Source: an uncultured beta proteobacterium | Lineage (GTDB): Bacteria > Pseudomonadota > Gammaproteobacteria > Burkholderiales > Burkholderiaceae_C | Length of the DNA: 36,070 bases | NCBI GenBank assembly: GCA_903886275.1 | Contig: CAISLN010000017.1 | Location: 1-36,070 of the forward strand | Reading direction: 5' to 3' | Shown: piece after piece, positions 25,413 through 36,070 of the stretch | Layout of the letters: each line of letters opens with the position of its first letter | Position numbering within the stretch: the first letter of the stretch is position 1 | The notes under the pieces: generated by a model | Told to the model about the DNA's origin: nothing | The model's input: only the letters and a program-made list of their open reading frames with translations | Database searches by the model: none | Translations under genes and position numbers: made by a program

Positions 25413-28055
25413 CTACTGGCGTTGGAGGGACCTGCGCAGCAAGGCCTTGCGCGCTTCTTCCAGCAGCCCCATCGCCAACGCCAAGGGCAATGCCAGCAGC
25501 CACAGATCCAGCCCCAGCGGCGCCGTGCCAAACAGCGCCTGGCCCCAAGGCGTGTAGACGATCAGCAAGAGCAGGACCAGTTCAAACGCCAAGCCCGCCA
25601 GCAGCAGGGGATTCTTGAACAGGCCCAAGCGAAAGCCCGATTGGCGCGGGTGGCGGCAGAGAAACACATTGACCATCTGCGCGATGACGATGCCGGCAAG
25701 ACAGGCGGTGGTGGCGCTTAGATAGCCAGGGTCCAGTTTGGATAGCGCATCCCCATAGTGCCAACCGGTGCCCTTGAGTACGAAATAAAAACTGGCCATG
25801 GCGATCCCCGCTTCAAGCAGGCCCAACCACAGGTAGGCGCGCACCACCAGCCCCCATGACAACAGACGTTCGCTGCGCGCACGTGGCGGCTGCAGCATGA
25901 TGCCAGGGTGCGGTGCCTCGGCGCCTAGCGCCAGTGCGGGCAGCATGTCGGTGCCCAGGTCCACCGCAAGGATCTGGATCACGGTCAGCGGCAAGGGGAT
26001 GCGCAACAACATATAGGCCAGATAAGGCACCAGCTCCGGCACGTTGGACGACAAAATATAGGTCAGGAATTTGCGCAGGTTCTCGAACACGGCGCGGCCC
26101 TCTTCGATAGCGCTGACAATGCTGGCGAAGTTGTCGTCGAGCAAGATGATGTCGGCGGCCTCTTTGGCCACATCGGTGCCCGACAGACCCATGGCGATGC
26201 CGATGTCGGCGGCCTTGAGTGCAGGCGCATCGTTCACGCCGTCCCCGGTGACGGCGACGGTCTCGCCCTTGCGCTGCAGGGCCTGCACGATGAGCATTTT
26301 TTGTTCGGCGGTGACCCTGGCAAAAATGATTTCCGCTGCGTCGAGTGCGAGCTGCAATTGGGCTCCCGACATCTTGGGCAGCCACTCCCCCAGCAGAACC
26401 TGCGGCTGTGCACCACGGACCAGGCCGATCTGGCGGGCGATCGCCACGGCCGTGTGCGAATGGTCCCCCGTGACCATGATGACCTTGACGCCGGCTGCAT
26501 GGCAGCGCGCGATGGCCGGTGCCACTTCGGGTCGCGGCGGATCCTCCAGACCCACCAGGCCGCACAGGATCAAGGCCTGCTCGGCGGGGACTTCGTCGCG
26601 GGCCAGTGGCTTGTAGGCCAGGGCCAGAACGCGCAGGCCCTGATCCGCCATCTCCTCCTGGGCGGCTATCCATTGGCGGCGCTTTGCGCTATCCAATTCC
26701 ACGATCTGACTATCCAACTGCAGGTGCGTGCACAGCGCCAGCAGGGCTTCGGGCGCGCCCTTGCAATACAGGGCCCGCGCATCCCCCTGCTCCACGACGA
26801 CCGACATGCGCTTGCGGTCGGCATCGAAGGCGATCTCACTGGACCATAGCCGCCGACTCTGGGCCGCCTTGGCCTGTGCGGCGACTTCCCACAGCGCAAT
26901 TTCCATCGGGTCGCCCAAGGGCTTGGCCTCAGCAAAGTGCAGGGTGTGGCAACTGCCCAGCACACATAGCAATTCCTTTGGCAAGGCGCTGTGGACACTG
27001 CGCAAGGCGCCGTCCACATACAGCTGTGTCACGGTCATGCGGTTTTGCGTCAGGGTGCCGGTTTTGTCGGAGCAAATCACGGTGGTGCTGCCCAGCGTTT
27101 CAACCGCCGACAGGTGGCGCACCAGGGCGTTGCGCTTGGCCATGCGCTGGGTCGCCATGGCCAGCGACAGGGTGACGGTGGGCAGCAGCCCCTCTGGCAC
27201 GTTGGCCACGATGATGCCAATGGCAAACAGCAAATTGCTCCAAAGCGACAGGCCCATGGCCTGCCCGATCAGGAAAAAAATAAGCCCCAGGGCGCTCGCG
27301 AGCAAGGCAATCCAATGCGACAAGCGGGCGATCTCACGCTGCAGCGGCGAAGTGGTGGCACCCAGGGTCTGTGTCAGATGGGCGATCTTGCCGAACTCGG
27401 AATGCATGCCCGTGGCATACACCAGCGCGCGGCACTGGCCGCTCACAATCAGCGTGCCCGCCAGCAGCAGGTTGCGTGCGCTCAAGGCCGAGGCATTCGG
27501 GTCGGGTGCGGCGTTGCGCGCCTTGGGCAGGGGCTCACCCGTCACGGTGGACAGGTTGACGCGCAGCTTGGAGGCTTCAATCAAGCGGCAGTCTGCAGGT
27601 ACCTTGTCGCCCTCTCCTAGCAGCAGCACATCGCCTGGCACCAGCAAGTCGGCTTGCAGGGTTTGCACCACGCCATCGCGCAGCACCTTGACCTGTTGCG
27701 GCAACAACTTGCGCAGCGCGTCCAGGGCCTGGTCTGCGCGGTAGGTCTGCCAGAACGAGAAGACGGCGTTGATCAAAATCACCATGACGATGGCGATCGC
27801 CAATTGCGCCATGCCCTGACCCGGCTCACGCGCTTGGGCAAACAGCGCCAGTGCAGCGGCGATCCACAGGATCACGGCAAAGAAGTGGGTGAATTCGCGT
27901 CCCAGTGTGCGCCACAGGGGTTCGCGCCCTATGGACTCCACCCGGTTGAAGCCAAACGCAACTTGACGCTGCGCCGCCTCATCGGCGCTCAGGCCGCTGG
28001 CCCGAGACTTGAGGCTGCCCAGTGCCTCGTCTGCCGAGAGTTGCGCGATAGTCAT
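25413..28055 (-). CDS. P-type cation-transporting ATPase (P2-type)
   Basis: This 880-residue protein is full length. The order is an N-terminal cation-ATPase domain (1-70), the actuator domain with VTGEP at 171-175, PEGL in M4 (287-290), the phosphorylation motif CSDKTGTLT with D330, KGAPE and nucleotide-binding region, the MVTGDHSHTA hinge, GDGVNDAPALKAADIG, and the C-terminal membrane bundle. M6 reads DLGTDMLPALALG, closer to the Na/K- and H/K-ATPase and bacterial relatives than to the NLVTD of SERCA, so the ion (Ca, Na, H or Mg) is not settled. It is monocistronic in appearance, between the TPR gene and gvpA. Confidence 0.9.
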   Translation of the reverse strand: MTIAQLSADEALGSLKSRASGLSADEAAQRQVAFGFNRVESIGREPLWRTLGREFTHFFAVILWIAAALALFAQAREPGQGMAQLAIAIVMVILINAVFSFWQTYRADQALDALRKLLPQQVKVLRDGVVQTLQADLLVPGDVLLLGEGDKVPADCRLIEASKLRVNLSTVTGEPLPKARNAAPDPNASALSARNLLLAGTLIVSGQCRALVYATGMHSEFGKIAHLTQTLGATTSPLQREIARLSHWIALLASALGLIFFLIGQAMGLSLWSNLLFAIGIIVANVPEGLLPTVTLSLAMATQRMAKRNALVRHLSAVETLGSTTVICSDKTGTLTQNRMTVTQLYVDGALRSVHSALPKELLCVLGSCHTLHFAEAKPLGDPMEIALWEVAAQAKAAQSRRLWSSEIAFDADRKRMSVVVEQGDARALYCKGAPEALLALCTHLQLDSQIVELDSAKRRQWIAAQEEMADQGLRVLALAYKPLARDEVPAEQALILCGLVGLEDPPRPEVAPAIARCHAAGVKVIMVTGDHSHTAVAIARQIGLVRGAQPQVLLGEWLPKMSGAQLQLALDAAEIIFARVTAEQKMLIVQALQRKGETVAVTGDGVNDAPALKAADIGIAMGLSGTDVAKEAADIILLDDNFASIVSAIEEGRAVFENLRKFLTYILSSNVPELVPYLAYMLLRIPLPLTVIQILAVDLGTDMLPALALGAEAPHPGIMLQPPRARSERLLSWGLVVRAYLWLGLLEAGIAMASFYFVLKGTGWHYGDALSKLDPGYLSATTACLAGIVIAQMVNVFLCRHPRQSGFRLGLFKNPLLLAGLAFELVLLLLIVYTPWGQALFGTAPLGLDLWLLALPLALAMGLLEEARKALLRRSLQRQ

Positions 28056-28116
28056 CAGAAATCATAGGGCGCCTTGCGCAAAACGCCCAGGTTCTGATAA
28101 ATGCAGCCAAGGGGGG

Positions 28117-28136
28117 AGGGCGCGCTATAGCGCCCT
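28117..28136. repeat. hairpin AGGGCGC-6-GCGCCCT
   Basis: Perfect seven-base arms surround GCTATA in the 129-base gap between the TPR gene (ends 28185, minus) and the ATPase start (28055). It may end the TPR transcript; no T-run follows. Confidence 0.45.
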
Positions 28137-28137
28137 G

Positions 28138-28167
28138 TATCGACCTATATCGACCTATATCGAGCTA
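28138..28167. repeat. three 10-bp direct repeats TATCGACCTA
   Basis: Two perfect copies and a third with one change (TATCGAGCTA), followed by a more diverged TAGCAAGCTC, lie immediately 5' of the TPR stop and about 85 bases upstream of the ATPase ATG. They could be binding half-sites on one DNA face for an ATPase regulator, or a slippage repeat. No regulator is identified. Confidence 0.6.
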
Positions 28168-28184
28168 TAGCAAGCTCTGGCGAT

Positions 28185-28667
28185 CTATCGCGGGTGAGCC
28201 GCCTCGTATTGTTGTATCGATCGCTTCAGGTCGGAATATTCCTCGCAACCAAAGCTGCACAGTTTGTCGAGGGCCGCCAGTTGGACCTTGGCCTTGGCCA
28301 ACTCGTTGATCTGCAAATACGCCTCACCCAGGTACTCATGGGCGCCACGGTGCTTGGGGTCTAGCCGAAGCGCCTGCGCATATTCGGCCAGCACCAGGAC
28401 CATATCGGGCGCTGGTCCTTTGCGTGTGGTGAATGCATACAGGTTGTGATAGTCCGCATTGCCGGGGTTGGATGCGATGGCCTTTTTGAGCAGCTCCTGT
28501 GTGCCGATCCAGTCTTGTTTGGCAATCCCGGCCTTGGCTGCCCGGATGATGGGGTCTTTGGCAAGCTCTGCGCTTGGCGCGCTGGCAGTCTCACTGCCGC
28601 CTGCCGCAAAAGCGATGGATCCCCAAGAGAGCAACACAATAGCCAGGGTTTGAAAACAGCTTCGCAT
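28185..28667 (-). CDS. secreted TPR-repeat protein
   Basis: This 160-residue protein has a signal peptide (MRSCFQTLAIVLLSWGSIAFAAGG, cleaved near residue 22) and at least two tetratricopeptide helices pairs (NADYHNLYAFTTRKG and YAQALRLDPKHRGAHEYLGEAYL). A C-terminal part holds two cysteines (LCSFGCEEYSDL). TPR proteins mediate protein-protein contacts; the cysteines spaced CxxxC suggest a periplasmic disulfide. The ATG at 28667 is chosen because the signal peptide begins there. Function is unknown. Confidence 0.78.
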   Translation of the reverse strand: MRSCFQTLAIVLLSWGSIAFAAGGSETASAPSAELAKDPIIRAAKAGIAKQDWIGTQELLKKAIASNPGNADYHNLYAFTTRKGPAPDMVLVLAEYAQALRLDPKHRGAHEYLGEAYLQINELAKAKVQLAALDKLCSFGCEEYSDLKRSIQQYEAAHPR

Positions 28668-28746
28668 AAAGACAGATCCTACGTTGTGGGGTGCAGATGG
28701 TTTGGATAAGTTTATTGCCCAAGCGCTATCCAATGCACCGGCGTTT

Positions 28747-28776
28747 CAATACCCCTTGGGACGCCGCAGGGTATTG
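28747..28776. repeat. inverted repeat CAATACCC-14-GGGTATTG
   Basis: Perfect eight-base arms lie in the 144-base gap between the ParE-like gene (stop at 28812, minus) and the TPR gene start. It may be a transcript-end hairpin for the toxin-antitoxin operon or an operator for the TPR gene. No T-run is present. Confidence 0.45.
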
Positions 28777-28811
28777 CTCTCCATGCGCTTTTGAAGCCCA
28801 CGGGCTATGGT

Positions 28812-29084
28812 TCAAGTCGGCCATTGCTGCGCCGCGTGTTTGACGCGCAGCACCTCGGCAATTCCTGCGACCACCCGGTAGATCAGAATGTAATTGGGGT
28901 GGACCACCAGCTCACGGGTGCCCTTGATGCGACCCACGCGCCCCAGCATCGGATGCGATTCAAGCAGCGCGGCCTTTTCCATCAGCAGGTCACCCATTTC
29001 CATGGCTGCTCTTGGATTGTCTTGGGCGATGTGGGCGGTGATGCGCTTGCGGTCGGCAATAGCGGCGGGTTTCCAAAGCGGCAC
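28812..29084 (-). CDS. ParE/RelE-superfamily toxin
   Basis: This 90-residue protein has the ParE-type core: RKRITAHIAQDNPRAA near 12, PMLGRVGRIKGTRELVVHPNYILIYRV near 44-70 and a C-terminal VLRVKHAAQQWP. Conserved arginines and tyrosine of the family are present. ParE members poison gyrase and RelE members cleave mRNA; the sequence fits the ParE side. It follows its antitoxin by two bases on the minus strand. Confidence 0.88.
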   Translation of the reverse strand: MPLWKPAAIADRKRITAHIAQDNPRAAMEMGDLLMEKAALLESHPMLGRVGRIKGTRELVVHPNYILIYRVVAGIAEVLRVKHAAQQWPT

Positions 29085-29086
29085 GC

Positions 29087-29545
29087 TCAGTGCCCTGTGC
29101 GCTTGGCCTGCTTGGCCAGTGCTGCGCGTTCAATCTCCCATTCGGCGGCAACCTGCGCTTGTGGCACGCTAGGGCGGGGGTCGTCAAGGGCTTCCTGCAC
29201 TTCCACGGCCAGCCATTTTTTGTAGGCTACTGCAGCATGGGCTTCGCGCATGCGCTCGGCAGAGTCGATCCGCTTAGCGGGCGCCTTAACCGTTGGATCG
29301 AATTGCCGCGAGTCGATGCGAAACTGGTCGATCCCCATCTTTTTGAGATACACGGCGAGCGTGTCGAATTTCTTGAAAACGCGCACACCGCCCCTTTTGG
29401 CCAAAAGCGCCCGCTCGGCGTTGCCGTACTGCACCACAATGCCCCACCCTCCTGGTTGGCCCACTGCGCACGCACTGCGCACGGCGCCTGCCAGCGCAAG
29501 GTTTTCCAAGGTGGAATGGTCAACCGTGTTGGCTGTAATGGACAT
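29087..29545 (-). CDS. PaaA/ParD-like antitoxin with N-terminal extension
   Basis: This 152-residue protein ends with the PaaA-type toxin-binding segment (YKKWLAVEVQEALDDPRPSVPQAQV, about 108-132). About 90 residues before it form an additional compact domain (LENLALAGAVRSACAV, GWGIVVQYGN, then GVRVFKKFDTLAVYLKKMGI), probably dimerising or DNA-binding. Plain PaaA antitoxins are about 60-70 residues, so this is the long form. The ATG at 29545 is chosen; a GTG three codons earlier is possible. An AT-rich stretch upstream (29555-29600) probably holds the autoregulated promoter. Confidence 0.78.
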   Translation of the reverse strand: MSITANTVDHSTLENLALAGAVRSACAVGQPGGWGIVVQYGNAERALLAKRGGVRVFKKFDTLAVYLKKMGIDQFRIDSRQFDPTVKAPAKRIDSAERMREAHAAVAYKKWLAVEVQEALDDPRPSVPQAQVAAEWEIERAALAKQAKRTGH

Positions 29546-29664
29546 GGTTTTCACTTTTGGAAAAAATTTAACTGTTATTAGTCTACCCAGTTTTCCACAA
29601 AACGGGAGGCTGCTGTCAATGGTCCGCGCACGCGCCCTGCTGCCCGAAGGGCCTATCGAAGTTG

Positions 29665-30717
29665 CTATCCCTGGCGCCGCACCGCATCCGGTGTCTGCCC
29701 GGTCCAGGCCTTGAAGGCGCGCAGAAAACTTTTTTCGTTGCCAAAGCCCACGCGCTCGGCGATTTGTTTGAGCGGCTTATTGCTGCGGTGTAACAGGTCG
29801 AGTGCGAGTTCGCGCCGCACCGCATCCTTGATGGCTTGCAGGCTGCTGCCTTCCTCTTTGAGTTGGCGGTGCAGGCTGCGCACCGACAGATTCAAGCGCC
29901 CGGCCAGGTCCTGCGCACTGCGCAGCGTGGCGGCGTCCTGGCGCAGCAGCTGGCGCGCTTTCTCTACCAGCAGGCGGTCGCGCCGGTAGGGGCGCACGGT
30001 CAGCAGCAGGGCGCGCTCCAGCATGCGCTGCAGGGCGGCCTCGTCGCGGCGCAGGGGCAGGGTGAGGTACAGCGCGTCAAATTGCAGGCTGTTGAGCTCG
30101 GCCTCAAACCGAACCGGTCCGTCAAACAGCACGCCATAGCTGCCCTTGTGCACAGGCGGCGCATAGCGCAGCGTGGTCTGCGTAAGCGCTATGCGCGAGT
30201 CGCTCAGCCAGCAGGCCACACCCAACGCGTTGCGCAGCACCGAGACAATGCAGAACTCGCGCAAGAGCCCCAGGTCGGCCTGTTCGGTCAGCGTGAGCGT
30301 GGCCACGCCGTCTTGCCCGGTCAAGGCCAGGGCGATGCTGTCGGTCAGCAAATTGTGGTGGCGGCACCAGCGCGCCAATGCCACGCCCAGCGTGGGGGCG
30401 GTCAGCGAGGCGCGCACCAGCATCCCGTAGCTGCCCCAGGGCAGGCGGCGCTCAAACCAGCCCAGGGCTTCGTCGTCCAGTTCACGCATGGCCAAGCCGG
30501 AGGCCAACTCAAATTGCAGAGCGGTTACGCGACCGGCTGTCTTTTTGAGAATAGATGGCGCAATTTGTGCCTGCTTGAGCATCGCGGTTGGGCTGATCCC
30601 GCTGCTGGCATAGGCCGCCACAATGGCGTTGACAAAGGCGACAGGTGTCTCGGCACGCCCCAGCGCAGAGCCGGGCAATGCGGTGGGCGCTGCGCAGGGG
30701 GCAGAGGCGGACTTCAT
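29665..30717 (-). CDS. AraC-family transcriptional regulator
   Basis: This 350-residue protein has an Arabinose_bd-type sensor half (about 20-230) and a C-terminal double helix-turn-helix AraC domain ([23 protein letters not shown] and [27 protein letters not shown]). It resembles the OruR/ArgR-like regulators. It is divergent from liuB, sharing a 98-base intergenic region, so it probably controls leucine or isovalerate catabolism. The ATG at 30717 is preferred; a longer start (30801) would overlap the intergenic palindrome. Confidence 0.86.
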   Translation of the reverse strand: MKSASAPCAAPTALPGSALGRAETPVAFVNAIVAAYASSGISPTAMLKQAQIAPSILKKTAGRVTALQFELASGLAMRELDDEALGWFERRLPWGSYGMLVRASLTAPTLGVALARWCRHHNLLTDSIALALTGQDGVATLTLTEQADLGLLREFCIVSVLRNALGVACWLSDSRIALTQTTLRYAPPVHKGSYGVLFDGPVRFEAELNSLQFDALYLTLPLRRDEAALQRMLERALLLTVRPYRRDRLLVEKARQLLRQDAATLRSAQDLAGRLNLSVRSLHRQLKEEGSSLQAIKDAVRRELALDLLHRSNKPLKQIAERVGFGNEKSFLRAFKAWTGQTPDAVRRQG

Positions 30718-30718
30718 G

Positions 30719-30732
30719 GCCACAATTGTGGC
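30719..30732. promoter_or_regulatory. 14-bp palindrome between AraC gene and liuB
   Basis: GCCACAATTGTGGC is a perfect palindrome directly before the AraC ATG and 84 bases before the liuB ATG. It is a candidate operator in the shared promoter region; AraC regulators usually bind direct repeats, so the binding protein is uncertain. No copy of the 5028 LiuR-like site is present here. Confidence 0.45.
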
Positions 30733-30815
30733 AGGATTTGCAACCGTACTGGCGCCCTTTCTGGCCGCTACAGGCCTATGCTCAGCCACCGCTTCCCGCA
30801 TTTGAAAGACCGCCC

Positions 30816-32436
<1,621 letters not shown>

Positions 32437-32438
<2 letters not shown>

Positions 32439-32468
32439 TGTGTATGATTTTGACTTTATCTACACATT
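32437..32468. promoter_or_regulatory. VapBC operator-like dyad
   Basis: AATGTGTA at 32437-32444 and TACACATT at 32461-32468 are perfect eight-base arms with a 16-base spacer, ending 12 bases before the vapB ATG and starting in the liuB stop codon. VapBC complexes autorepress at such inverted repeats. The spacer contains TTGACT, a -35 candidate. Confidence 0.6.
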
Positions 32469-32480
32469 GAGGAGGCGGGC

Positions 32481-32780
32481 ATGCGAACCAATATTGAAAT
32501 CGACGACAAGCTCATGGCCGATGCCATGGAGGCCGGCGGCTTTAAGACCAAGCGCGAGGCGGTAGAAGCCGGCTTGCGCCTGGTCGCGCGGCGCAAGGTC
32601 TATGACGGCTTGCTGGCATTGCGCGGCAAGTTGCACTGGGATGATTCCGACGAAGGCTGGGCCAAGGTGCGCGAACAGCAGGCCCTTGTAGCCAATGAAG
32701 CGGCACCCGCACCTTACATCGCGAAGGCTGCCGCATCGGCGCCTAAGGCGGTGCCGGCCAAGCGAGGTCGTGCCAAGTGA
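32481..32780 (+). CDS. vapB: VapB-type antitoxin
   Basis: This 99-residue protein has a ribbon-helix-helix-like VapB N-terminus: MRTNIEIDDKLMADAM and TKREAVEAGLRLVARRK, typical of the VapB family. The middle carries the toxin-binding segment with GLLALRGKLHWDDSDEGW. The C-terminal 30 residues are a lysine- and alanine-rich tail, longer than usual. The ATG has AGGAGG before it. Its stop overlaps the vapC GTG start (GTGA). Confidence 0.85.
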   Translation: MRTNIEIDDKLMADAMEAGGFKTKREAVEAGLRLVARRKVYDGLLALRGKLHWDDSDEGWAKVREQQALVANEAAPAPYIAKAAASAPKAVPAKRGRAK

Positions 32781-33178
32781 TTCTGGTGGACTCCAGCGTC
32801 TGGATTGATTTCTTCAACGGCGCATCCAACACGGCCGTCGATCGCCTGCATGCGCTTTTGAGAGACAGCAGTTCCACACTGGCCACGGCCGACTTGGTGG
32901 TCTACGAAGTACTGCGCGGCTTTCGCAACAGTCGCGCATTAGTGGATGCGCAGGAACTGATGTCGGAGTTATCGCAAGTGGAGTTGGGTGGCCTGGCCAA
33001 CGCACTACAGGGCGCCGACCACTATCGTGTCCTGCGCGCCATGGGCTATTCCATACGCAGCCCGATTGACGTGCTGCTGGCAAGTTACTGCATCACGCAT
33101 GGCCATTTGCTGCTGCATCGTGATGCCGATTTTGATGTTCTGCAGGCCCTGCGAGGGTTGCAGGTTTTGCCGCACTAA
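32777..33178 (+). CDS. vapC: VapC-type PIN-domain RNase toxin
   Basis: This 133-residue PIN-domain protein carries the acidic active-site set D5 (MILVDSSVWIDFF), E44 (YEVLRG), D98 (IDVLLASYC) and D116/D118 in HRDADFD. Such toxins cleave RNA, usually tRNA or rRNA loops. It starts with GTG overlapping vapB. It ends 21 bases before liuD, so it is co-directional within the leucine-degradation carboxylase operon. Confidence 0.9.
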   Translation: MILVDSSVWIDFFNGASNTAVDRLHALLRDSSSTLATADLVVYEVLRGFRNSRALVDAQELMSELSQVELGGLANALQGADHYRVLRAMGYSIRSPIDVLLASYCITHGHLLLHRDADFDVLQALRGLQVLPH

Positions 33179-33199
33179 TTTCACCAACGGGTAACTTCC

Positions 33200-35248
<2,049 letters not shown>

Positions 35249-35264
35249 AAAGGGGACCAGCGCA

Positions 35265-35288
35265 GTCCGGCCACAATGTGCGCCGGAC
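35265..35288. repeat. hairpin between liuD and the dehydrogenase gene
   Basis: GTCCGGC and GCCGGAC, seven-base perfect arms around a ten-base loop, lie 16 bases after the liuD stop and 15 bases before the next ATG. Possibly a terminator-like stem; no T-run follows. Confidence 0.35.
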
Positions 35289-35303
35289 CATTGAGGACAC
35301 ACC

Positions 35304-36070
35304 ATGCACATCACCTTTTGCTGCGCCGCCACCGACGCCACACCCTGGCTGAATGAACTGCGCGCGGCCCTGCCCGGCGTGCATGTCAGCCTGTGGAAAA
35401 GCGGCGACACGGCGGCCGACTACGCCATCGTCTGGCAGCCGCCCCAGGCCTTTTTTGATGAACAGCCGCAGCTGAAAGTGGCCTTCAACATAGGCGCCGG
35501 TGTGGACGCGCTGCTGCGATTGAATATCGCCCCGGCCACGCAACTCATCCGCCTGGACGACGCGGGCATGGGCGCGCAAATGGCCGAATATGTCTGCCAC
35601 GCGCTGATCCGCCATTACCGCCAATTTGCCGCCTACGACGCGCAGCAGCAGGCCGGCGTCTGGAGTCAGCGCGAGCTGTTGCCACGCTCCGAGATGCCGG
35701 TGGGCATCATGGGCCTGGGCGTGCTGGGTACGCGCGTGGCGCAGTCCGTGGCGCAGTTTGATTTTCCGGTCAACGGCTGGAGCCGCACGCCAAAGGAGGT
35801 TGCTGGTGTGCGCTGCTTCCATGGCGCGGACGGCTTGCACGATTTTCTGGCCGCAAGCAAAGTGCTGGTGTCGGTGCTGCCGGCCACGCCCCAGACGCAC
35901 CAGCTCATCAACCGCGACACCCTGTCGCGCCTGCAAAAGGGCGGCTACCTGATCAATGTGGCGCGTGGTTCGCAACTGGTCGAAGTTGACCTGCTGGCGC
36001 TGATTGATGAGGGCCATATGGCCGGTGCCGCGCTGGATGTGTTCCAGACCGAGCCGCTGGGCGCAGACCA
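35304..36070 (+). CDS. ghrA: glyoxylate/hydroxypyruvate reductase A-like 2-hydroxyacid dehydrogenase (cut by window end)
   Basis: The frame is open from the ATG at 35304 to the window edge (about 255 residues of the usual 310). The N-terminal catalytic half includes NIGAGVDALL near 71 and MAEYVCHALIRHYR near 93. The Rossmann motif is MGLGVLGTRVAQ near 135-146, followed by the substrate-arginine strand INVARGSQLVE near 218. GhrA reduces glyoxylate and hydroxypyruvate with NADPH. The catalytic histidine is beyond the window. Its link to the liu genes is only co-direction. Confidence 0.87.
   Translation, partial: MHITFCCAATDATPWLNELRAALPGVHVSLWKSGDTAADYAIVWQPPQAFFDEQPQLKVAFNIGAGVDALLRLNIAPATQLIRLDDAGMGAQMAEYVCHALIRHYRQFAAYDAQQQAGVWSQRELLPRSEMPVGIMGLGVLGTRVAQSVAQFDFPVNGWSRTPKEVAGVRCFHGADGLHDFLAASKVLVSVLPATPQTHQLINRDTLSRLQKGGYLINVARGSQLVEVDLLALIDEGHMAGAALDVFQTEPLGAD

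Overview
The window looks like chromosomal DNA of a betaproteobacterium of the order Burkholderiales, probably a Comamonadaceae relative. This rests on the GC-rich coding style, the methylcrotonyl-CoA carboxylase genes, a cydP-cydA-cydB type cytochrome bd operon and the general gene complement. It is inference; there is no 16S or other marker here. Coding is dense, with no gene-free stretch longer than 300 bases. I saw no tRNA, rRNA or CRISPR array.

Region 1 (1-4.5 kb) is an accessory island, AT-richer by eye than the rest. A minus-strand operon runs decarboxylase (PLP fold III), SbnA-like PLP synthase, EamA exporter, opine dehydrogenase. The dehydrogenase is cut after its NAD domain by the end of an IS4/IS50-like (Tn5-type) insertion sequence. 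Together the genes read as a small pathway for an exported opine/aminocarboxylate, plausibly a metallophore, that does not match a pathway I know. A pentamer tandem repeat and an MNT gene with a decayed hepT follow.

Region 2 (5-12 kb) is a plus-strand run: thiolase and acyl-CoA dehydrogenase, then an MBL-fold hydrolase, a rhodanese and a YchJ-like protein. A 22-bp perfect palindrome (LiuR-like) precedes the thiolase. Next come a MazEF-type pair, a HAD phosphatase and a HEPN/MNT pair.

Region 3 (11.7-19 kb) is respiratory. The minus-strand operon is cydP, cydA, cydB, a Rieske iron-sulfur protein, cydX, ybgE, then a group II truncated hemoglobin. The Rieske gene between cydB and cydX, with no cytochrome b or c1 gene beside it, is unusual. 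A PAS/AAA+/Fis sigma-54 activator is divergent, and an FNR-like dyad lies between them. An FAD/NAD oxidoreductase is convergent with the activator.

Region 4 (19-25 kb) is a minus-strand sugar-type ABC importer (ATPase, permease, binding protein) with a TIM-barrel isomerase/epimerase and a Gfo/Idh/MocA dehydrogenase.

Region 5 (24.9-29.6 kb) holds an orphan gas-vesicle gene gvpA behind a well-spaced sigma-54-type promoter, a large P-type cation ATPase, a TPR lipid- or periplasm-directed protein and a PaaA/ParE toxin-antitoxin pair.

Region 6 (29.7-36 kb) holds an AraC regulator divergent from the leucine-degradation carboxylase genes liuB and liuD. A VapBC toxin-antitoxin pair with its own operator-like dyad sits between liuB and liuD. 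The window ends inside a GhrA-like 2-hydroxyacid dehydrogenase. Toxin-antitoxin type loci are frequent: four apparently intact and one decayed in 36 kb.
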